From Rikenellaceae bacterium (lineage in GTDB: Bacteria > Bacteroidota > Bacteroidia > Bacteroidales > Rikenellaceae), in contig SUZL01000001.1 of the NCBI GenBank assembly GCA_015059925.1, forward strand, positions 62,001 to 126,000: a stretch of 64,000 bases of DNA, written 5' to 3'. Made by a program: the position numbers and the translations under genes. Within the stretch, counting starts at the first letter, position 1; every line of letters starts with the position of its first letter. Below the pieces are notes generated by a model, which saw nothing but the letters and a program-made list of their open reading frames with translations, did no database searches and was not told the DNA's origin. This document shows, one piece after another, positions 16,841 to 25,490 of this stretch.

Positions 16841-17968
16841 ATGTTACGAATCAGCTTATCGGTCGCTGTGGCGGCACTCATCGCTACCACTCTTTCGGGC
16901 ACATCGTGCCGTCGTCATCACAAGAGCACGTCGGCAGCCGCCCCACTTCGAGTCGAGGTCGCTACCGCCACCTCCGACTCCATTCTTATGCGCTACTCGT
17001 TCACCACTCACCTTCGTAGCAACTACGATGCAGTGATCCAACCCCGCGTCGATGGCTATCTCGAGCGCATTGCCTATCGGTCGGGTATGCCCGTTCGTCG
17101 CGGTGATCTGCTCTTTACGATCGAGGCCAATCTGCTCAACACCTCTCTGCTTGCTGCCGAGGCGGCTCTCTCATCTGCCGAGGCCGAGGCGCTCGAGGCC
17201 AAGAACAACTACGATCGCGCCATTCCTCTCTCGCGCCTTAACGCCATCAGCGACTCCCAGCTCGACCAATACACCGCCGCCTACAACTCATCCGTTGCCT
17301 CCGTACGTTCGGCCCGTCAGCAGGTCGCCAGCGCCCGCCTTCAGGTGAGCTACGCCACCATCTACTCCCCCATCGACGGCATAGTAGCCGCCAGCAAGGC
17401 CCACGAAGGCGACTACGTCGGCCCCTCGACACAATTCTCGGCCCTCACTACAGTCTCCAACATCGACACCCTCAAAGCCGACCTCGCAATCCCCACCTCG
17501 CTCTATCTCGAAAAGGCTGGCAACCGCTCCGCATACGAAAATCGTGATCTCCTCTCCGAGATAAGCCTCACGTTGGCCGATGGCTCCGTCTATCCATATA
17601 AAGGCACCTACGACTACACCGCGCAGCAAATCTCCACTTCGAGCGGCACTGTAACGCTCGTAGTCAAATTCCCCAACCCCGACTTCCGCCTCAAAGGCGG
17701 CGAATATGGCCGCGTAGAGGTGGGAATCGGCCAACGCGAGCGTGTTGTTCTCGTTCCGCAGATGGCCGTTGAGCAGGTGCAGGGCATCGAATCCGTTTGG
17801 GTGGTAAAACCCGACAATACGGTCGAGCAACGCACCGTTCAGACAGGTGATACCGTCGGCCGCAACTGGATCATAAAGAGCGGCCTATCGGCAGGCGAAA
17901 CCGTTGTCCTCACAGGCAAAGACAAACTCCACTCCGGTATGCACATAACCCCTCAAAAAGCAGAATAA
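16841..17968 (+). CDS. RND efflux periplasmic adaptor (AcrA-like lipoprotein)
   Basis: The 375-residue membrane-fusion protein has a signal peptide with lipobox GTSC, so it is probably lipid-anchored in the periplasm. The order is a first barrel strand, a lipoyl half (QPRVDGYLERIAYRSGMPVRRGD), an alpha-hairpin coiled coil (about residues 95-165, rich in Ala/Glu/Ser), a second lipoyl half (IYSPIDGIVAASKAHEGDYV), then beta-barrel and membrane-proximal domains. It links the RND pump to the outer-membrane channel. First gene of the three-gene efflux operon, 2 bp before the pump gene. Confidence 0.93.
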   Translation: MLRISLSVAVAALIATTLSGTSCRRHHKSTSAAAPLRVEVATATSDSILMRYSFTTHLRSNYDAVIQPRVDGYLERIAYRSGMPVRRGDLLFTIEANLLNTSLLAAEAALSSAEAEALEAKNNYDRAIPLSRLNAISDSQLDQYTAAYNSSVASVRSARQQVASARLQVSYATIYSPIDGIVAASKAHEGDYVGPSTQFSALTTVSNIDTLKADLAIPTSLYLEKAGNRSAYENRDLLSEISLTLADGSVYPYKGTYDYTAQQISTSSGTVTLVVKFPNPDFRLKGGEYGRVEVGIGQRERVVLVPQMAVEQVQGIESVWVVKPDNTVEQRTVQTGDTVGRNWIIKSGLSAGETVVLTGKDKLHSGMHITPQKAE

Positions 17969-17970
17969 CA

Positions 17971-20900
17971 ATGGCTGAATTCTTCATACGACGACCAATC
18001 TTTGCTATGGCCATCGCCATCGCAATGACACTTCTGGGCATCGCCTCGCTCTCGCGTCTTGCCATCGAGCAATACCCCAACATCACACCTCCCGTCGTTC
18101 AGGTATCGGCCTCGTACGTCGGTGCCGATGCCGTTACGGTTAATAACTCCGTCGCCGTTCCCATCGCCGAGCAGGTTATGGGCACGAGCGATATGCTCTA
18201 TATGCAAACCACCAGCGCCAACGACGGCACTATGGCTATGCAGATCATCTTCGACGTAGGCTCCTCTCCCGACATCGATGCCATCTCGACGCAGAACAAC
18301 GTCTCTGCCGCCACCGCCTCGCTCCCCGAGGCTGTTGTGCAGCAGGGCGTTCTCACGCGCAAGAGCGACACGGGCTTTCTTATGGTCTATGCCCTGCAGA
18401 GCGATGGCCGCTACGACGACGAGTTTCTGTCGAACTACGCACAGATCAACCTTGAGAACCGCATCGAGAAGATCAACGGCGTGGGCAAGGTCGCCATTAT
18501 GGGCGCGGGCGAGTACGCTATGCGTATCTGGATCCAGCCCGATCGCCTGCACTACTACGGCCTTAGCCTACAACAAGTCCTCGACGCCATCTCCACACAG
18601 AGCGCCATCTATCCCGCTGGTCGCTTTGGAGCCGAGCCCGCGACCGACGATGCCGTCTATACCTACACCGTAACCCTCCCGCCTCAGATCGCCACCCCCG
18701 ACGAGTTCGCCTCCATCATCATCGCCCTTGACGAGAACGGCGGCGAGATACGCCTCGGCAACATCGCTGAGGTTCAGCTCGGTAGCCAGAGCTACAACGT
18801 ACGCTCGCAGATCGACGGCGACCCCTCCACGCTCATCGTCATCTATCAGGAGCCGGGCAGCAATGCCGTCGAGGTCGGCTCGCGCGTAAAGGCCCTCATC
18901 TCGCAGATGGAGGAGCGCTTCCCCGATGGCGTTACAATCCACACCATCGTCGATTCCACCCGAAGCATCAAGGCGGGCATCAGCGACATCTTCCGCACCC
19001 TGATAATCGCCCTTGTGCTGGTCATCGCCATCATCTTCCTCTTTCTGCAAGATTGGCGCTCGACCATCATCCCGCTTGTCGCCATACCCGTCTCTATCGT
19101 GGGTACTTTTGCCGTATTTCCCCTGCTGGGATTCTCCATCAATATCATATCACTTCTGGCATTGGTCTTGGCCATCGGATTGGTCGTCGATGATGCCATC
19201 GTTGTCGTCGAGGCCGTCAAGGTCAATCTCGAACACGGTATGGAGCCACGCGAAGCCACGCGCGAGGCTATGCGCCGCGTCAGCTCCCCCATCATCGCCA
19301 CTACGGTGGTACTGCTGGCCGTCTTCATCCCCGTATCGCTTATGGAGGGTATCGTAGGCCTACTCTTCCGCCAATTCTCGATCACCATCTCCACCGCCAT
19401 CCTCTTCTCTGCCTTCAATGCACTGACGCTCTCCCCCGCGCTCTGCTCTATTCTGCTGCGCCGCGAGGAGCTGAAGCGCAAAGGCCTCTTCGCACGCTTC
19501 AACAGCTGGTTGGAGCGCAGCTTCTCTCACTACGGCGAGTTCACCACCCGTCTGCTGCCCCACGTCGCCCGTACAGCGATCTTCGTTGCCGCCACGTTCG
19601 TGCTTATCTTCATCAGCTGGCGTGCCCTCCCCGCAGGCTTCCTCCCTGACGAGGATCAAGGCTACCTGATGGTCTTCGTCTCCACCCCCGAGGCCTCATC
19701 ACTGGCCACCACAACCTCCGCTATGCAACACATCGAGCAGGTCATCGCCACCCACCCCGAGGTCGAATTCACCGCTTTAGCCGCAGGCTTCAACCTTATG
19801 GCCGGCGTGAGCTCTACGTCGAGCGGAGTCATCTTCGTCGTTCTGAAGGATAGCCACCAGCGCAAACTCTCGGCCTCCGAGCTCTCCACGCTCCTTACCG
19901 AGGAGCTCTACGCCGCCGTTCCCGAGGCCGACTCCTACGCCTTTGTTCCGCCCGCCATCCCCGGCCTCGGCGTAACGTCGGGCATCACGTTCGAGGTGCA
20001 GGATCTCGAGGGACGCGGCACAGGCTACCTGTTGCAGCAAACCGAGCGACTGATGGACTCCCTCCGCCAATCACCCGCGATCGCCTCCGTCACCACGCAA
20101 TTCCGCGCCGACGTACCCCAGCGCCGCATCGACATCGACAAACGTCAAGCTATGATCGAGGGTGTCGCCCTTGCCGACATCTACTCCTCGCTCTCGACCT
20201 ACTTGGGCGGCAGCTACATCGGTAATTTCAACCGCTTCGGCCGACTCTACCAGAGCTACATCCAAGCCACTCCGGCCGACCGCCTCAATGCCCGTTCGAT
20301 CGACTCCTATTTTGTAACGAATGCCTCTGACGAGAGCGTTCCCATATCATCTCTTGTCAGCGTGCGCGACACGGTCGGCGTAGAGTATATCACGCAGTTC
20401 AACCTCTACCAATCCATCTCGCTCACCGCCACACCCTCGGCCAAAGCCTCTACGGGCGATGCGATGAAGGCCATCACCACCATTGCCGACCGCACCCTTC
20501 CCGACGACATAGGCTACCAGTGGAGCGGTATGGCCTACCAGCAAGCCAACGCCGCCCGAGGTCAGGGGGCAGTCTATCTGCTCGTCTTGGCATTTGTATT
20601 TCTGGCTCTCTCGGCCCTCTACAATAGCTGGTCGCTGCCGATAGCCATCCTTATGAGTGTTCCCGTAGCGGTATTGGGCGCTGTGATCACTATGGCTATC
20701 GCCCATCACGCCGATGCCAATCTCGTAAACGATGTCTATATGCGCATCTCGCTGATTATGCTCATCGGCCTTGCCGCCAAAAACGCAATTCTTGTGGTGG
20801 AGTATGCCGACCAGAAATTCTTCTCCAACAACTCCATTTCGCTCGGCGAGGCCGCCCTCTCGGCCGCAAACGAACGTCTGCGCCCCATCATAATGACCGC

Positions 20901-21099
20901 CTTGGCCTTTATCTTGGGCGTTATGCCACTCGTCTTTGCCTCGGGCGAATACTCAACAGCTCGTAACATTATGGGCGTAGCATTGGTGGGAGGAATGTTG
21001 GCCGCCACCGTCATCGGCATCTTCCTCTACCCCGCAACATATTATATGGTAGGACTTTTCGCACGCTTCGAGGAGCGTCGCCGCAATAAAACTAAATAG
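17971..21099 (+). CDS. RND multidrug efflux pump (AcrB-like)
   Basis: This is a 1042-residue HAE1-type inner-membrane transporter with twelve predicted helices and two large periplasmic loops. The start FFIRRPIFAMAIAIAMTLLG is typical. The proton-relay residues are visible as the paired Asp in GLVVDDAIVVVEAV (fourth helix) and Lys in GLAAKNAILVVEYA (tenth helix). The length equals AcrB. Such pumps export drugs, bile salts and detergents, a useful trait in the gut; the substrate is not readable. Operon with the adaptor (2 bp upstream) and the outer-membrane factor (1 bp downstream). Confidence 0.96.
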   Translation: MAEFFIRRPIFAMAIAIAMTLLGIASLSRLAIEQYPNITPPVVQVSASYVGADAVTVNNSVAVPIAEQVMGTSDMLYMQTTSANDGTMAMQIIFDVGSSPDIDAISTQNNVSAATASLPEAVVQQGVLTRKSDTGFLMVYALQSDGRYDDEFLSNYAQINLENRIEKINGVGKVAIMGAGEYAMRIWIQPDRLHYYGLSLQQVLDAISTQSAIYPAGRFGAEPATDDAVYTYTVTLPPQIATPDEFASIIIALDENGGEIRLGNIAEVQLGSQSYNVRSQIDGDPSTLIVIYQEPGSNAVEVGSRVKALISQMEERFPDGVTIHTIVDSTRSIKAGISDIFRTLIIALVLVIAIIFLFLQDWRSTIIPLVAIPVSIVGTFAVFPLLGFSINIISLLALVLAIGLVVDDAIVVVEAVKVNLEHGMEPREATREAMRRVSSPIIATTVVLLAVFIPVSLMEGIVGLLFRQFSITISTAILFSAFNALTLSPALCSILLRREELKRKGLFARFNSWLERSFSHYGEFTTRLLPHVARTAIFVAATFVLIFISWRALPAGFLPDEDQGYLMVFVSTPEASSLATTTSAMQHIEQVIATHPEVEFTALAAGFNLMAGVSSTSSGVIFVVLKDSHQRKLSASELSTLLTEELYAAVPEADSYAFVPPAIPGLGVTSGITFEVQDLEGRGTGYLLQQTERLMDSLRQSPAIASVTTQFRADVPQRRIDIDKRQAMIEGVALADIYSSLSTYLGGSYIGNFNRFGRLYQSYIQATPADRLNARSIDSYFVTNASDESVPISSLVSVRDTVGVEYITQFNLYQSISLTATPSAKASTGDAMKAITTIADRTLPDDIGYQWSGMAYQQANAARGQGAVYLLVLAFVFLALSALYNSWSLPIAILMSVPVAVLGAVITMAIAHHADANLVNDVYMRISLIMLIGLAAKNAILVVEYADQKFFSNNSISLGEAALSAANERLRPIIMTALAFILGVMPLVFASGEYSTARNIMGVALVGGMLAATVIGIFLYPATYYMVGLFARFEERRRNKTK

Positions 21100-21100
21100 A

Positions 21101-22456
21101 ATGAGAGCAATCTTCACACTTTTCGCACTCCTGATGGCCTCGTGTGCCATCCACCTGCCCCAGCCCGAGGTTGAGATCCCCAGTCGCTACATCTACGATC
21201 TTAACGAGGCCGCCTCCACCTCCGATGGCGCGTGGTGGTACATCTTCAACGACCCCGTACTCGACTCCCTCCAACGCCGTGCCCTTGCCGCCAACCGCGA
21301 CTTGGCCGCTGCCGCCGAGCGTGTCGAGCAGGCCCGCCTGAGCATTGCCGTAGCCCGTTCGGCCTTCCTGCCGAATCTCAACTTCGACATTGCCGCCGAT
21401 CTGCAGCACACCGCCCCCACAGGCACCGAGCAGCAATACACCGTCGGCCCCTCCATCTCGTGGGATCTATCGCTCTTCGGAGCGCTGCGTTACGCCCAGC
21501 GTGAGGCACGCGCCGAGCTTCTCTCATCGGAGTGGGCTCTGCGTGGCGTGCAGTTATCACTCACAGTCGAGATGGCCAAAGCCTACTTCACCTTGCGTCA
21601 GAGCGAACTCTCGCTCTCTATCGCCCGCCGCAGCCACCACCTGCGCGAGGAGTCGGCCGCCCTTATCGACTCACTCTTTCACTACGGTATGGCCACAGGC
21701 CTCGATGCCGACCAAGCCCGCAGTCTGGTCTATGTTGCCGCCTCCGACATCGAGCAATACACCCGCTCGCGCAATGAGGCACAGCTCTCGATCTGCACCC
21801 TTCTCGGCATCCCACCCCAGCCCTACACCGAGCCCGCCATCACTCCCCTGATGGCCGAGCTCCCCTCGGCTCCGCCCGAAGCATTACCCTCCGAACTTCT
21901 GCAACTTCGCCCCGACATTATGCAGGCCCACTACGCCGTCGAGGCTGCAGCCGCGCGCGTCGGCACAGCACGCAGCAACCGCTTCCCTTCGATTCCTCTT
22001 TCGGGCAGCGGAGGCCGCTTCGGCGCGAAGTTCAAGGAGCTCTTCAGCGAAAATCTATGGAGCTGGAGTGCTACGGCATCGCTCGTCCAACCCCTCTTCT
22101 CGTTTGGCCGCCTCTCCCGCCGCGAGCAGATCGCCCGCTCGGCCTACGACGAATCGCTGCGCCAATACGAGCAGACCGTTTTGGAGGCTCTCGAGCAGGT
22201 GGAATCGGCCCTTACGACCATCTCCACGACCAACCGCCAGACGGAGAGCTATGCCGAGTACGTCGCCGCCAACGAGCGCATAGCCTACCTCACCGAGCAG
22301 CTCTACCGCATCGGTATGAGCAACTACCTCGACGTGATCTCCACCGAGCAGACTTGGTACACCTCCCAGCTCACCCTCATCGAACTTATGATCCAGCAAC
22401 GCATCAACTACTCGACGCTGGTTATGGCATTAGGCGAGGGCTGGCAAGGATTGTAA
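21101..22456 (+). CDS. RND outer-membrane factor (TolC/NodT-like lipoprotein)
   Basis: The 451-residue protein has a signal peptide with lipobox LMASC, placing a lipidated N-terminus at the outer membrane. Two repeated OEP domains are present; Ala/Glu/Leu-rich helices form the trans-periplasmic barrel, as in LDSLQRRALAANRDLAAAAERV in the first half and LRQYEQTVLEALEQVESALT in the second (both read in part). It begins one base after the pump stop and completes the tripartite efflux system. Confidence 0.93.
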   Translation: MRAIFTLFALLMASCAIHLPQPEVEIPSRYIYDLNEAASTSDGAWWYIFNDPVLDSLQRRALAANRDLAAAAERVEQARLSIAVARSAFLPNLNFDIAADLQHTAPTGTEQQYTVGPSISWDLSLFGALRYAQREARAELLSSEWALRGVQLSLTVEMAKAYFTLRQSELSLSIARRSHHLREESAALIDSLFHYGMATGLDADQARSLVYVAASDIEQYTRSRNEAQLSICTLLGIPPQPYTEPAITPLMAELPSAPPEALPSELLQLRPDIMQAHYAVEAAAARVGTARSNRFPSIPLSGSGGRFGAKFKELFSENLWSWSATASLVQPLFSFGRLSRREQIARSAYDESLRQYEQTVLEALEQVESALTTISTTNRQTESYAEYVAANERIAYLTEQLYRIGMSNYLDVISTEQTWYTSQLTLIELMIQQRINYSTLVMALGEGWQGL

Positions 22457-22464
22457 AATGCAAA

Positions 22465-22500
22465 ATTCAAAATATAGAATTCAAAATACAGATTCAAAAT
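22465..22500 (+). repeat. three short AT-rich direct repeats (ATTCAAAAT)
   Basis: ATTCAAAAT occurs at 22465-22473, 22479-22487 and 22492-22500, spaced 13-14 bp apart, just before the promoter of the next small gene. Confidence 0.6.
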
Positions 22501-22514
22501 TGGAATAAAAATCC

Positions 22515-22522
22515 TATCTTTG
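22515..22522 (+). promoter_or_regulatory. -7 box next to a start codon
   Basis: TATCTTTG ends only 4 bp before the ATG at 22527, which would give a leaderless or nearly leaderless transcript. Confidence 0.45.
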
Positions 22523-22526
22523 CTCT

Positions 22527-22679
22527 ATGGATTTTCAGCAGATAATCGTCTATTTGATTGGCGCGGCCGTCGTGGCGTGGCTCATTCGGGCCATCGTTCG
22601 GGGCTACCGTGCCCGCAAATACGCCAAATGCAGCGGCTGCGAGGACTCCTCGTGCCCCTACCATACAAACAAAAAATGA
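22527..22679 (+). CDS. small Cys-rich membrane protein, FeoB-associated-like
   Basis: The 50-residue protein has one hydrophobic helix (residues 5-24, IIVYLIGAAVVAWLIRAIV) followed by a basic linker and a Cys-rich tail KCSGCEDSSCPYH. This layout resembles the FeoB-associated Cys-rich membrane protein family; no feoB gene is nearby, so the link to iron is uncertain. A -7 box lies only 4 bp upstream of the ATG. The stop codon overlaps the left arm of the terminator at 22673-22699. It is below usual ORF cut-offs. Confidence 0.65.
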   Translation: MDFQQIIVYLIGAAVVAWLIRAIVRGYRARKYAKCSGCEDSSCPYHTNKK

Positions 22680-22699
22680 GGCCTCGAAAGCCTCATTTT
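22673..22699. terminator. bidirectional terminator
   Basis: An AAAATGAGGC / GCCTCATTTT stem between two convergent genes. Confidence 0.75.
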
Positions 22700-22708
22700 C
22701 TGTATCCG

Positions 22709-24376
22709 CTACATCACCATCAGTATCAACATCTGCGCCACCAGCACCCTTAGGAACATCACAACGGGATAGACCGTCGCATAACCCAACGCCGGCATAT
22801 CGTTTCCTGCCGTAGAGTTGGCATAACCGAGCGCAGGCGGATTGGTCGAACTACCCGCCAAAAGTCCCATCAGCGTGTAGAAATTCATCTTCAGCTTCAG
22901 GCGCGCAAACAGGCCCACGATCAGCACAGGCAGCACCGTAATTATAAATCCATACCCAATCCATCGATAACCGCCATCCACGATAGCCTCCACGAATCCC
23001 TCGCCGGCACCAATTCCGACACCCGCCAGGAACATCGCCAAACCCACCTCGCGCAACATCAGGTTAGCACTCATCGTGGTGTATGTAACCAATCCGTAGT
23101 GCGGGCCGAAACGTCCGATCAAAATCGCCACAATCAGCGGGCCACCCGCCAAACCGAGCTTCACGGGCTGCGGGATATTCATCAGCGGCATCGATCCAAA
23201 CAGCACACCGAGAGCAATACCAAGGAAAATCGTCAGCAGCTGAGGCTCACGCAGTTTCTTCATCGAGTTACCCAGCACATCGGCCACCTGCTCGATAGCC
23301 GTCTCATTTCCCACGACCATCACCCTGTCGCCCATCTGCAACTCCATACCCTGATACGGGATAAGATCAATTCCCGCACGGTTCACTCGCGTGATATTGA
23401 TTCCGTAACGCGAACGCAGACGCAAATCCGAGAACTTCTTTCCATTGATTTCGGGCTTCGTGATCACGATTCGTCGAGATACGAGCTGCGTGTGCGAATC
23501 CGATCCTGCGCCCCACTCCTCCTTCGACATCTCGACCTGCTGACCCAAGAATGCCAGCACTGCCTCCTGATCCTCTGGAGATGAGATTACGCGCAACTTC
23601 TCGCCCAACTTCAGGCGGCTCGTCGCATCGGCAATGGTAATCTCCCCATCCTCGTGCATAATACGCGAGATGACAAACGAGCGGTTGATCAGCTCACGCA
23701 GATGCGCCACCGTATGCCCCTCCAGCGCTCCGTTTGTAAACTCCACCGAGAAACGCACCACATTGGTCTGCTCGGCACGCATCGCCTCCAACGCCTTGTT
23801 CTCCTCGGCAAAATCCACTCTTGTCAGAAATCTGATTGCCACCAGCGACAGAATCACACCAACAACACCCAACGGATACGCCACCGCATATCCCAACGCG
23901 ATGGTCGGATCATTCACACCCGTTAGATCCGCATATGCCTGCTGCGCCGCACCAAGACCGGGGGTATTCGTAACAGCACCCGACATCACACCCACCATCG
24001 TGGTCATCGGCGTTCCCGTCACCAGATGTATAACATAGGTCGCCACAGCGCCCAGCGCAACCACCGATGCTGCACACGCCACCATCTTCAAACCTCCCTC
24101 CTTAAACGAAGAGAAGAATCCCGGGCCCACCTGCAAACCAATCGAAAATACGAACAAGATCAGACCAAACTCCTTGATAAAGTGCAACGTATTCTCATCG
24201 ACCGTCATTCCGAAATGACCTGCCACAATACCCACAAACAGAATCCACGTAACACCGATCGAGATTCCGCCTATCTTGATCTTACTCAACATTATACCGC
24301 CCGTAATAACCAGCGACAGCACAAGCATCGTGTGGGCAATTCCGCTGCCCATAAATAGCGACTCTAACCAATCCAT
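22709..24376 (-). CDS. YidE/YbjL/AspT-type putative transporter with TrkA-C domains
   Basis: The 555-residue inner-membrane protein has two homologous AspT/YidE/YbjL membrane blocks (residues about 1-175 and 365-555) separated by a soluble middle. The middle holds two RCK/TrkA-C-like domains (about residues 195-280 and 290-365). The repeated blocks show matching Pro/Gly motifs, SGAVTNTPGLGAAQ in the first and AGSSTNPPALGYAN in the second. Relatives exchange carboxylates or amino acids; the substrate is unknown here. It has its own -7 box at 24416-24423. A cobalamin riboswitch lies about 380 bp upstream on the same strand, but a terminator-like hairpin stands between. Confidence 0.88.
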   Translation of the reverse strand: MDWLESLFMGSGIAHTMLVLSLVITGGIMLSKIKIGGISIGVTWILFVGIVAGHFGMTVDENTLHFIKEFGLILFVFSIGLQVGPGFFSSFKEGGLKMVACAASVVALGAVATYVIHLVTGTPMTTMVGVMSGAVTNTPGLGAAQQAYADLTGVNDPTIALGYAVAYPLGVVGVILSLVAIRFLTRVDFAEENKALEAMRAEQTNVVRFSVEFTNGALEGHTVAHLRELINRSFVISRIMHEDGEITIADATSRLKLGEKLRVISSPEDQEAVLAFLGQQVEMSKEEWGAGSDSHTQLVSRRIVITKPEINGKKFSDLRLRSRYGINITRVNRAGIDLIPYQGMELQMGDRVMVVGNETAIEQVADVLGNSMKKLREPQLLTIFLGIALGVLFGSMPLMNIPQPVKLGLAGGPLIVAILIGRFGPHYGLVTYTTMSANLMLREVGLAMFLAGVGIGAGEGFVEAIVDGGYRWIGYGFIITVLPVLIVGLFARLKLKMNFYTLMGLLAGSSTNPPALGYANSTAGNDMPALGYATVYPVVMFLRVLVAQMLILMVM

Positions 24377-24415
24377 AACTTAAGAGATTTTAACCTATTT
24401 TTTTCTAACCGACCG

Positions 24416-24423
24416 CAAAGATA
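24416..24423 (-). promoter_or_regulatory. -7 box of the YidE-like transporter
   Basis: TATCTTTG in minus sense, 40 bp before the ATG. The region upstream is very AT-rich, with no clear TTTG box. Confidence 0.5.
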
Positions 24424-24520
24424 CAATTAATAAATAATTTTAAGAATTATTTTCGCTTTTATTTTCCACTCTTCAAAAACAACTGTCAGATATCATAAGC
24501 CAAACACTGCACCAAAACTC

Positions 24521-24655
24521 TCAAAAAACGCGGCGGGACAATTTACACACATACACTAAAATCGAAATACTCATTATCAACACATCTTTTGAGCATCCCG
24601 CCGCGCAACATCGCCACAACCCACCCAAAACGAGACGGGTCATAGCAGAAATCAT
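24521..24655 (-). CDS. candidate 44-residue membrane peptide behind the cobalamin riboswitch
   Basis: A minus-strand ATG ORF of 44 codons lies between the riboswitch and the transporter. Its product has three Cys in the first half and a hydrophobic stretch (VLIMSISILVYVC) before a basic end. Both arms of the inverted repeat at 24529-24605 fall inside the frame and the stop sits in the T-run, so it may be a chance ORF in a structured RNA. I do not recognise it. Confidence 0.2.
   Translation of the reverse strand: MISAMTRLVLGGLWRCCAAGCSKDVLIMSISILVYVCKLSRRVF
24523..24605 (-). terminator. long-range GC-rich stem with T6 tail, downstream of the riboswitch
   Basis: CGCGGCGGGA (24596-24605 in minus sense) pairs perfectly with TCCCGCCGCG (24529-24538) and is followed by TTTTTT. 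The 57-nt loop contains an inner ATGCTC/GAGTAT hairpin. It could end the riboswitch transcript. Confidence 0.45.
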
Positions 24656-24759
24656 TCGGAAATAGATACACAATCCATCCGAACAAAATCAAAATTCAAC
24701 AAAAATGATAAAACACCGACATCGGAAGTCTATCCCACGAGTACTTCCAACTTCGAATT

Positions 24760-24919
24760 GATCTGGCAGGTCTTCTGACTTACTCCAGTTTCGCCACCTT
24801 CCCGAAAAAATCAGTGGTCAAAGACTTGCGAAACAACTGCGGAGTTCACAGCTACGGGATAGTTTAGGACTCTCACCTAATTCCCTTTTCACTTGCCACA
24901 CATTGGCAAGCACCAAATC
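24760..24919 (-). ncRNA. cobalamin riboswitch
   Basis: In minus sense the conserved B12-aptamer blocks are in order: GGGAATTAGGTGAGAGTCC, then GTAGCTGTGAACTCCG (B12-box region), GCAAGTC..CCACTG, GGGAAGGTGGCG, and the 3' block AGTCAGAAGACCTGCC. GATTTGG (24913-24919) pairs with CCAGATC (24760-24766) to close P1. A hairpin GGAAGT/ACTTCC follows at 24725-24749 as a possible expression platform. A promoter lies directly upstream, so transcription would begin almost at the first aptamer base. No B12 synthesis or transport gene follows. Confidence 0.9.
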
Positions 24920-24925
24920 CAATCA

Positions 24926-24955
24926 CAAAATTAATAATTTATATCCATTTTGCAA
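24926..24955 (-). promoter_or_regulatory. promoter of the cobalamin riboswitch RNA
   Basis: -7 box TAATTTTG (24926-24933) and TTG (24953-24955), 19 bp apart in minus sense. It faces away from ssrA. Confidence 0.6.
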
Positions 24956-25009
24956 TAGGCAAATCAAAAAAATATACGCCACTATTTACGTCGAATAAAT
25001 TATTTTCAC

Positions 25010-25017
25010 TATTTTTG
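25010..25017 (+). promoter_or_regulatory. -7 box of ssrA
   Basis: TATTTTTG, 12 bp upstream of the predicted mature tmRNA 5' end; a TTTA element lies 21 bp further upstream. Confidence 0.55.
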
Positions 25018-25029
25018 CTGTGTCAGAAC

Positions 25030-25428
25030 GGGGGCGACCGGTTTTGACAGCTTGCAGAATTTGATCGTAAGCACGTCGAGCATTGTGTGGGGTCTCGTAA
25101 ATCGCAACACTCAAACTACAAATGGCAATAATAGCTATGCACTCGCTGCCTGATTTTCAAGGAAAATTGGCTTAATCCGCGGGCCCAAGGCGGTCTGCAG
25201 ACGAGTATCCCGGGCGGCGGCTGCGCCCTTTAGCCGCTACTCATATGGGGTATCATCAATTAAGGGATAGTCCGATAGGAGTCTCGACTGTCGGGCGAAA
25301 TTTTAGAGACTGCGGTGTGGGTCAGGTCGTCTGTGGCCATCCCACGCAAGAGGATCAATCGCAGAATAAACGTGTAGAAAGCCCTCGGGTTCCGAGTTTG
25401 GACGCGGGTTCGACTCCCGCCGCCTCCA
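25030..25428 (+). ncRNA. ssrA: transfer-messenger RNA (tmRNA)
   Basis: The tRNA-like ends pair as GGGGGCG (25030-25036) with CGCCTCC (25421-25427), with discriminator A and no encoded CCA. The T-arm reads GACGCGGGTTCGACTCCCGC and the 5' side has the expected GACCGGTTTTGACAG. The tag-coding frame at 25124-25153 reads GNNSYALAA then TGA, the typical ALAA degradation tag. It rescues stalled ribosomes together with SmpB. A single-piece tmRNA of about 399 nt. Confidence 0.96.
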
Positions 25429-25433
25429 CTTCT

Positions 25434-25465
25434 ATCCTCCCCTAACCGTAGGGGAGGATTTTTTA
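25434..25465 (+). terminator. ssrA terminator
   Basis: ATCCTCCCCT / AGGGGAGGAT perfect 10-bp stem, then T6. Confidence 0.85.
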
Positions 25466-25466
25466 T

Positions 25467-25474
25467 TATATTTG
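25467..25474 (+). promoter_or_regulatory. -7 box of the GNAT gene
   Basis: TATATTTG directly after the ssrA terminator, 16 bp before the ATG at 25491. Confidence 0.5.
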
Positions 25475-25490
25475 CACAAACACACCTGCT

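Noticed and set aside
16615..16902. 95-codon minus-strand ORF overlapping the H1-like gene
   Set aside because: It crosses the promoter and start of both the H1-like gene and the efflux adaptor and has no recognisable features.
22709..24919. Simple model of the cobalamin riboswitch controlling the YidE-like transporter
   Set aside because: A strong stem with T6 and a separate TATCTTTG box lie between them, so direct control is not supported, although read-through cannot be excluded.
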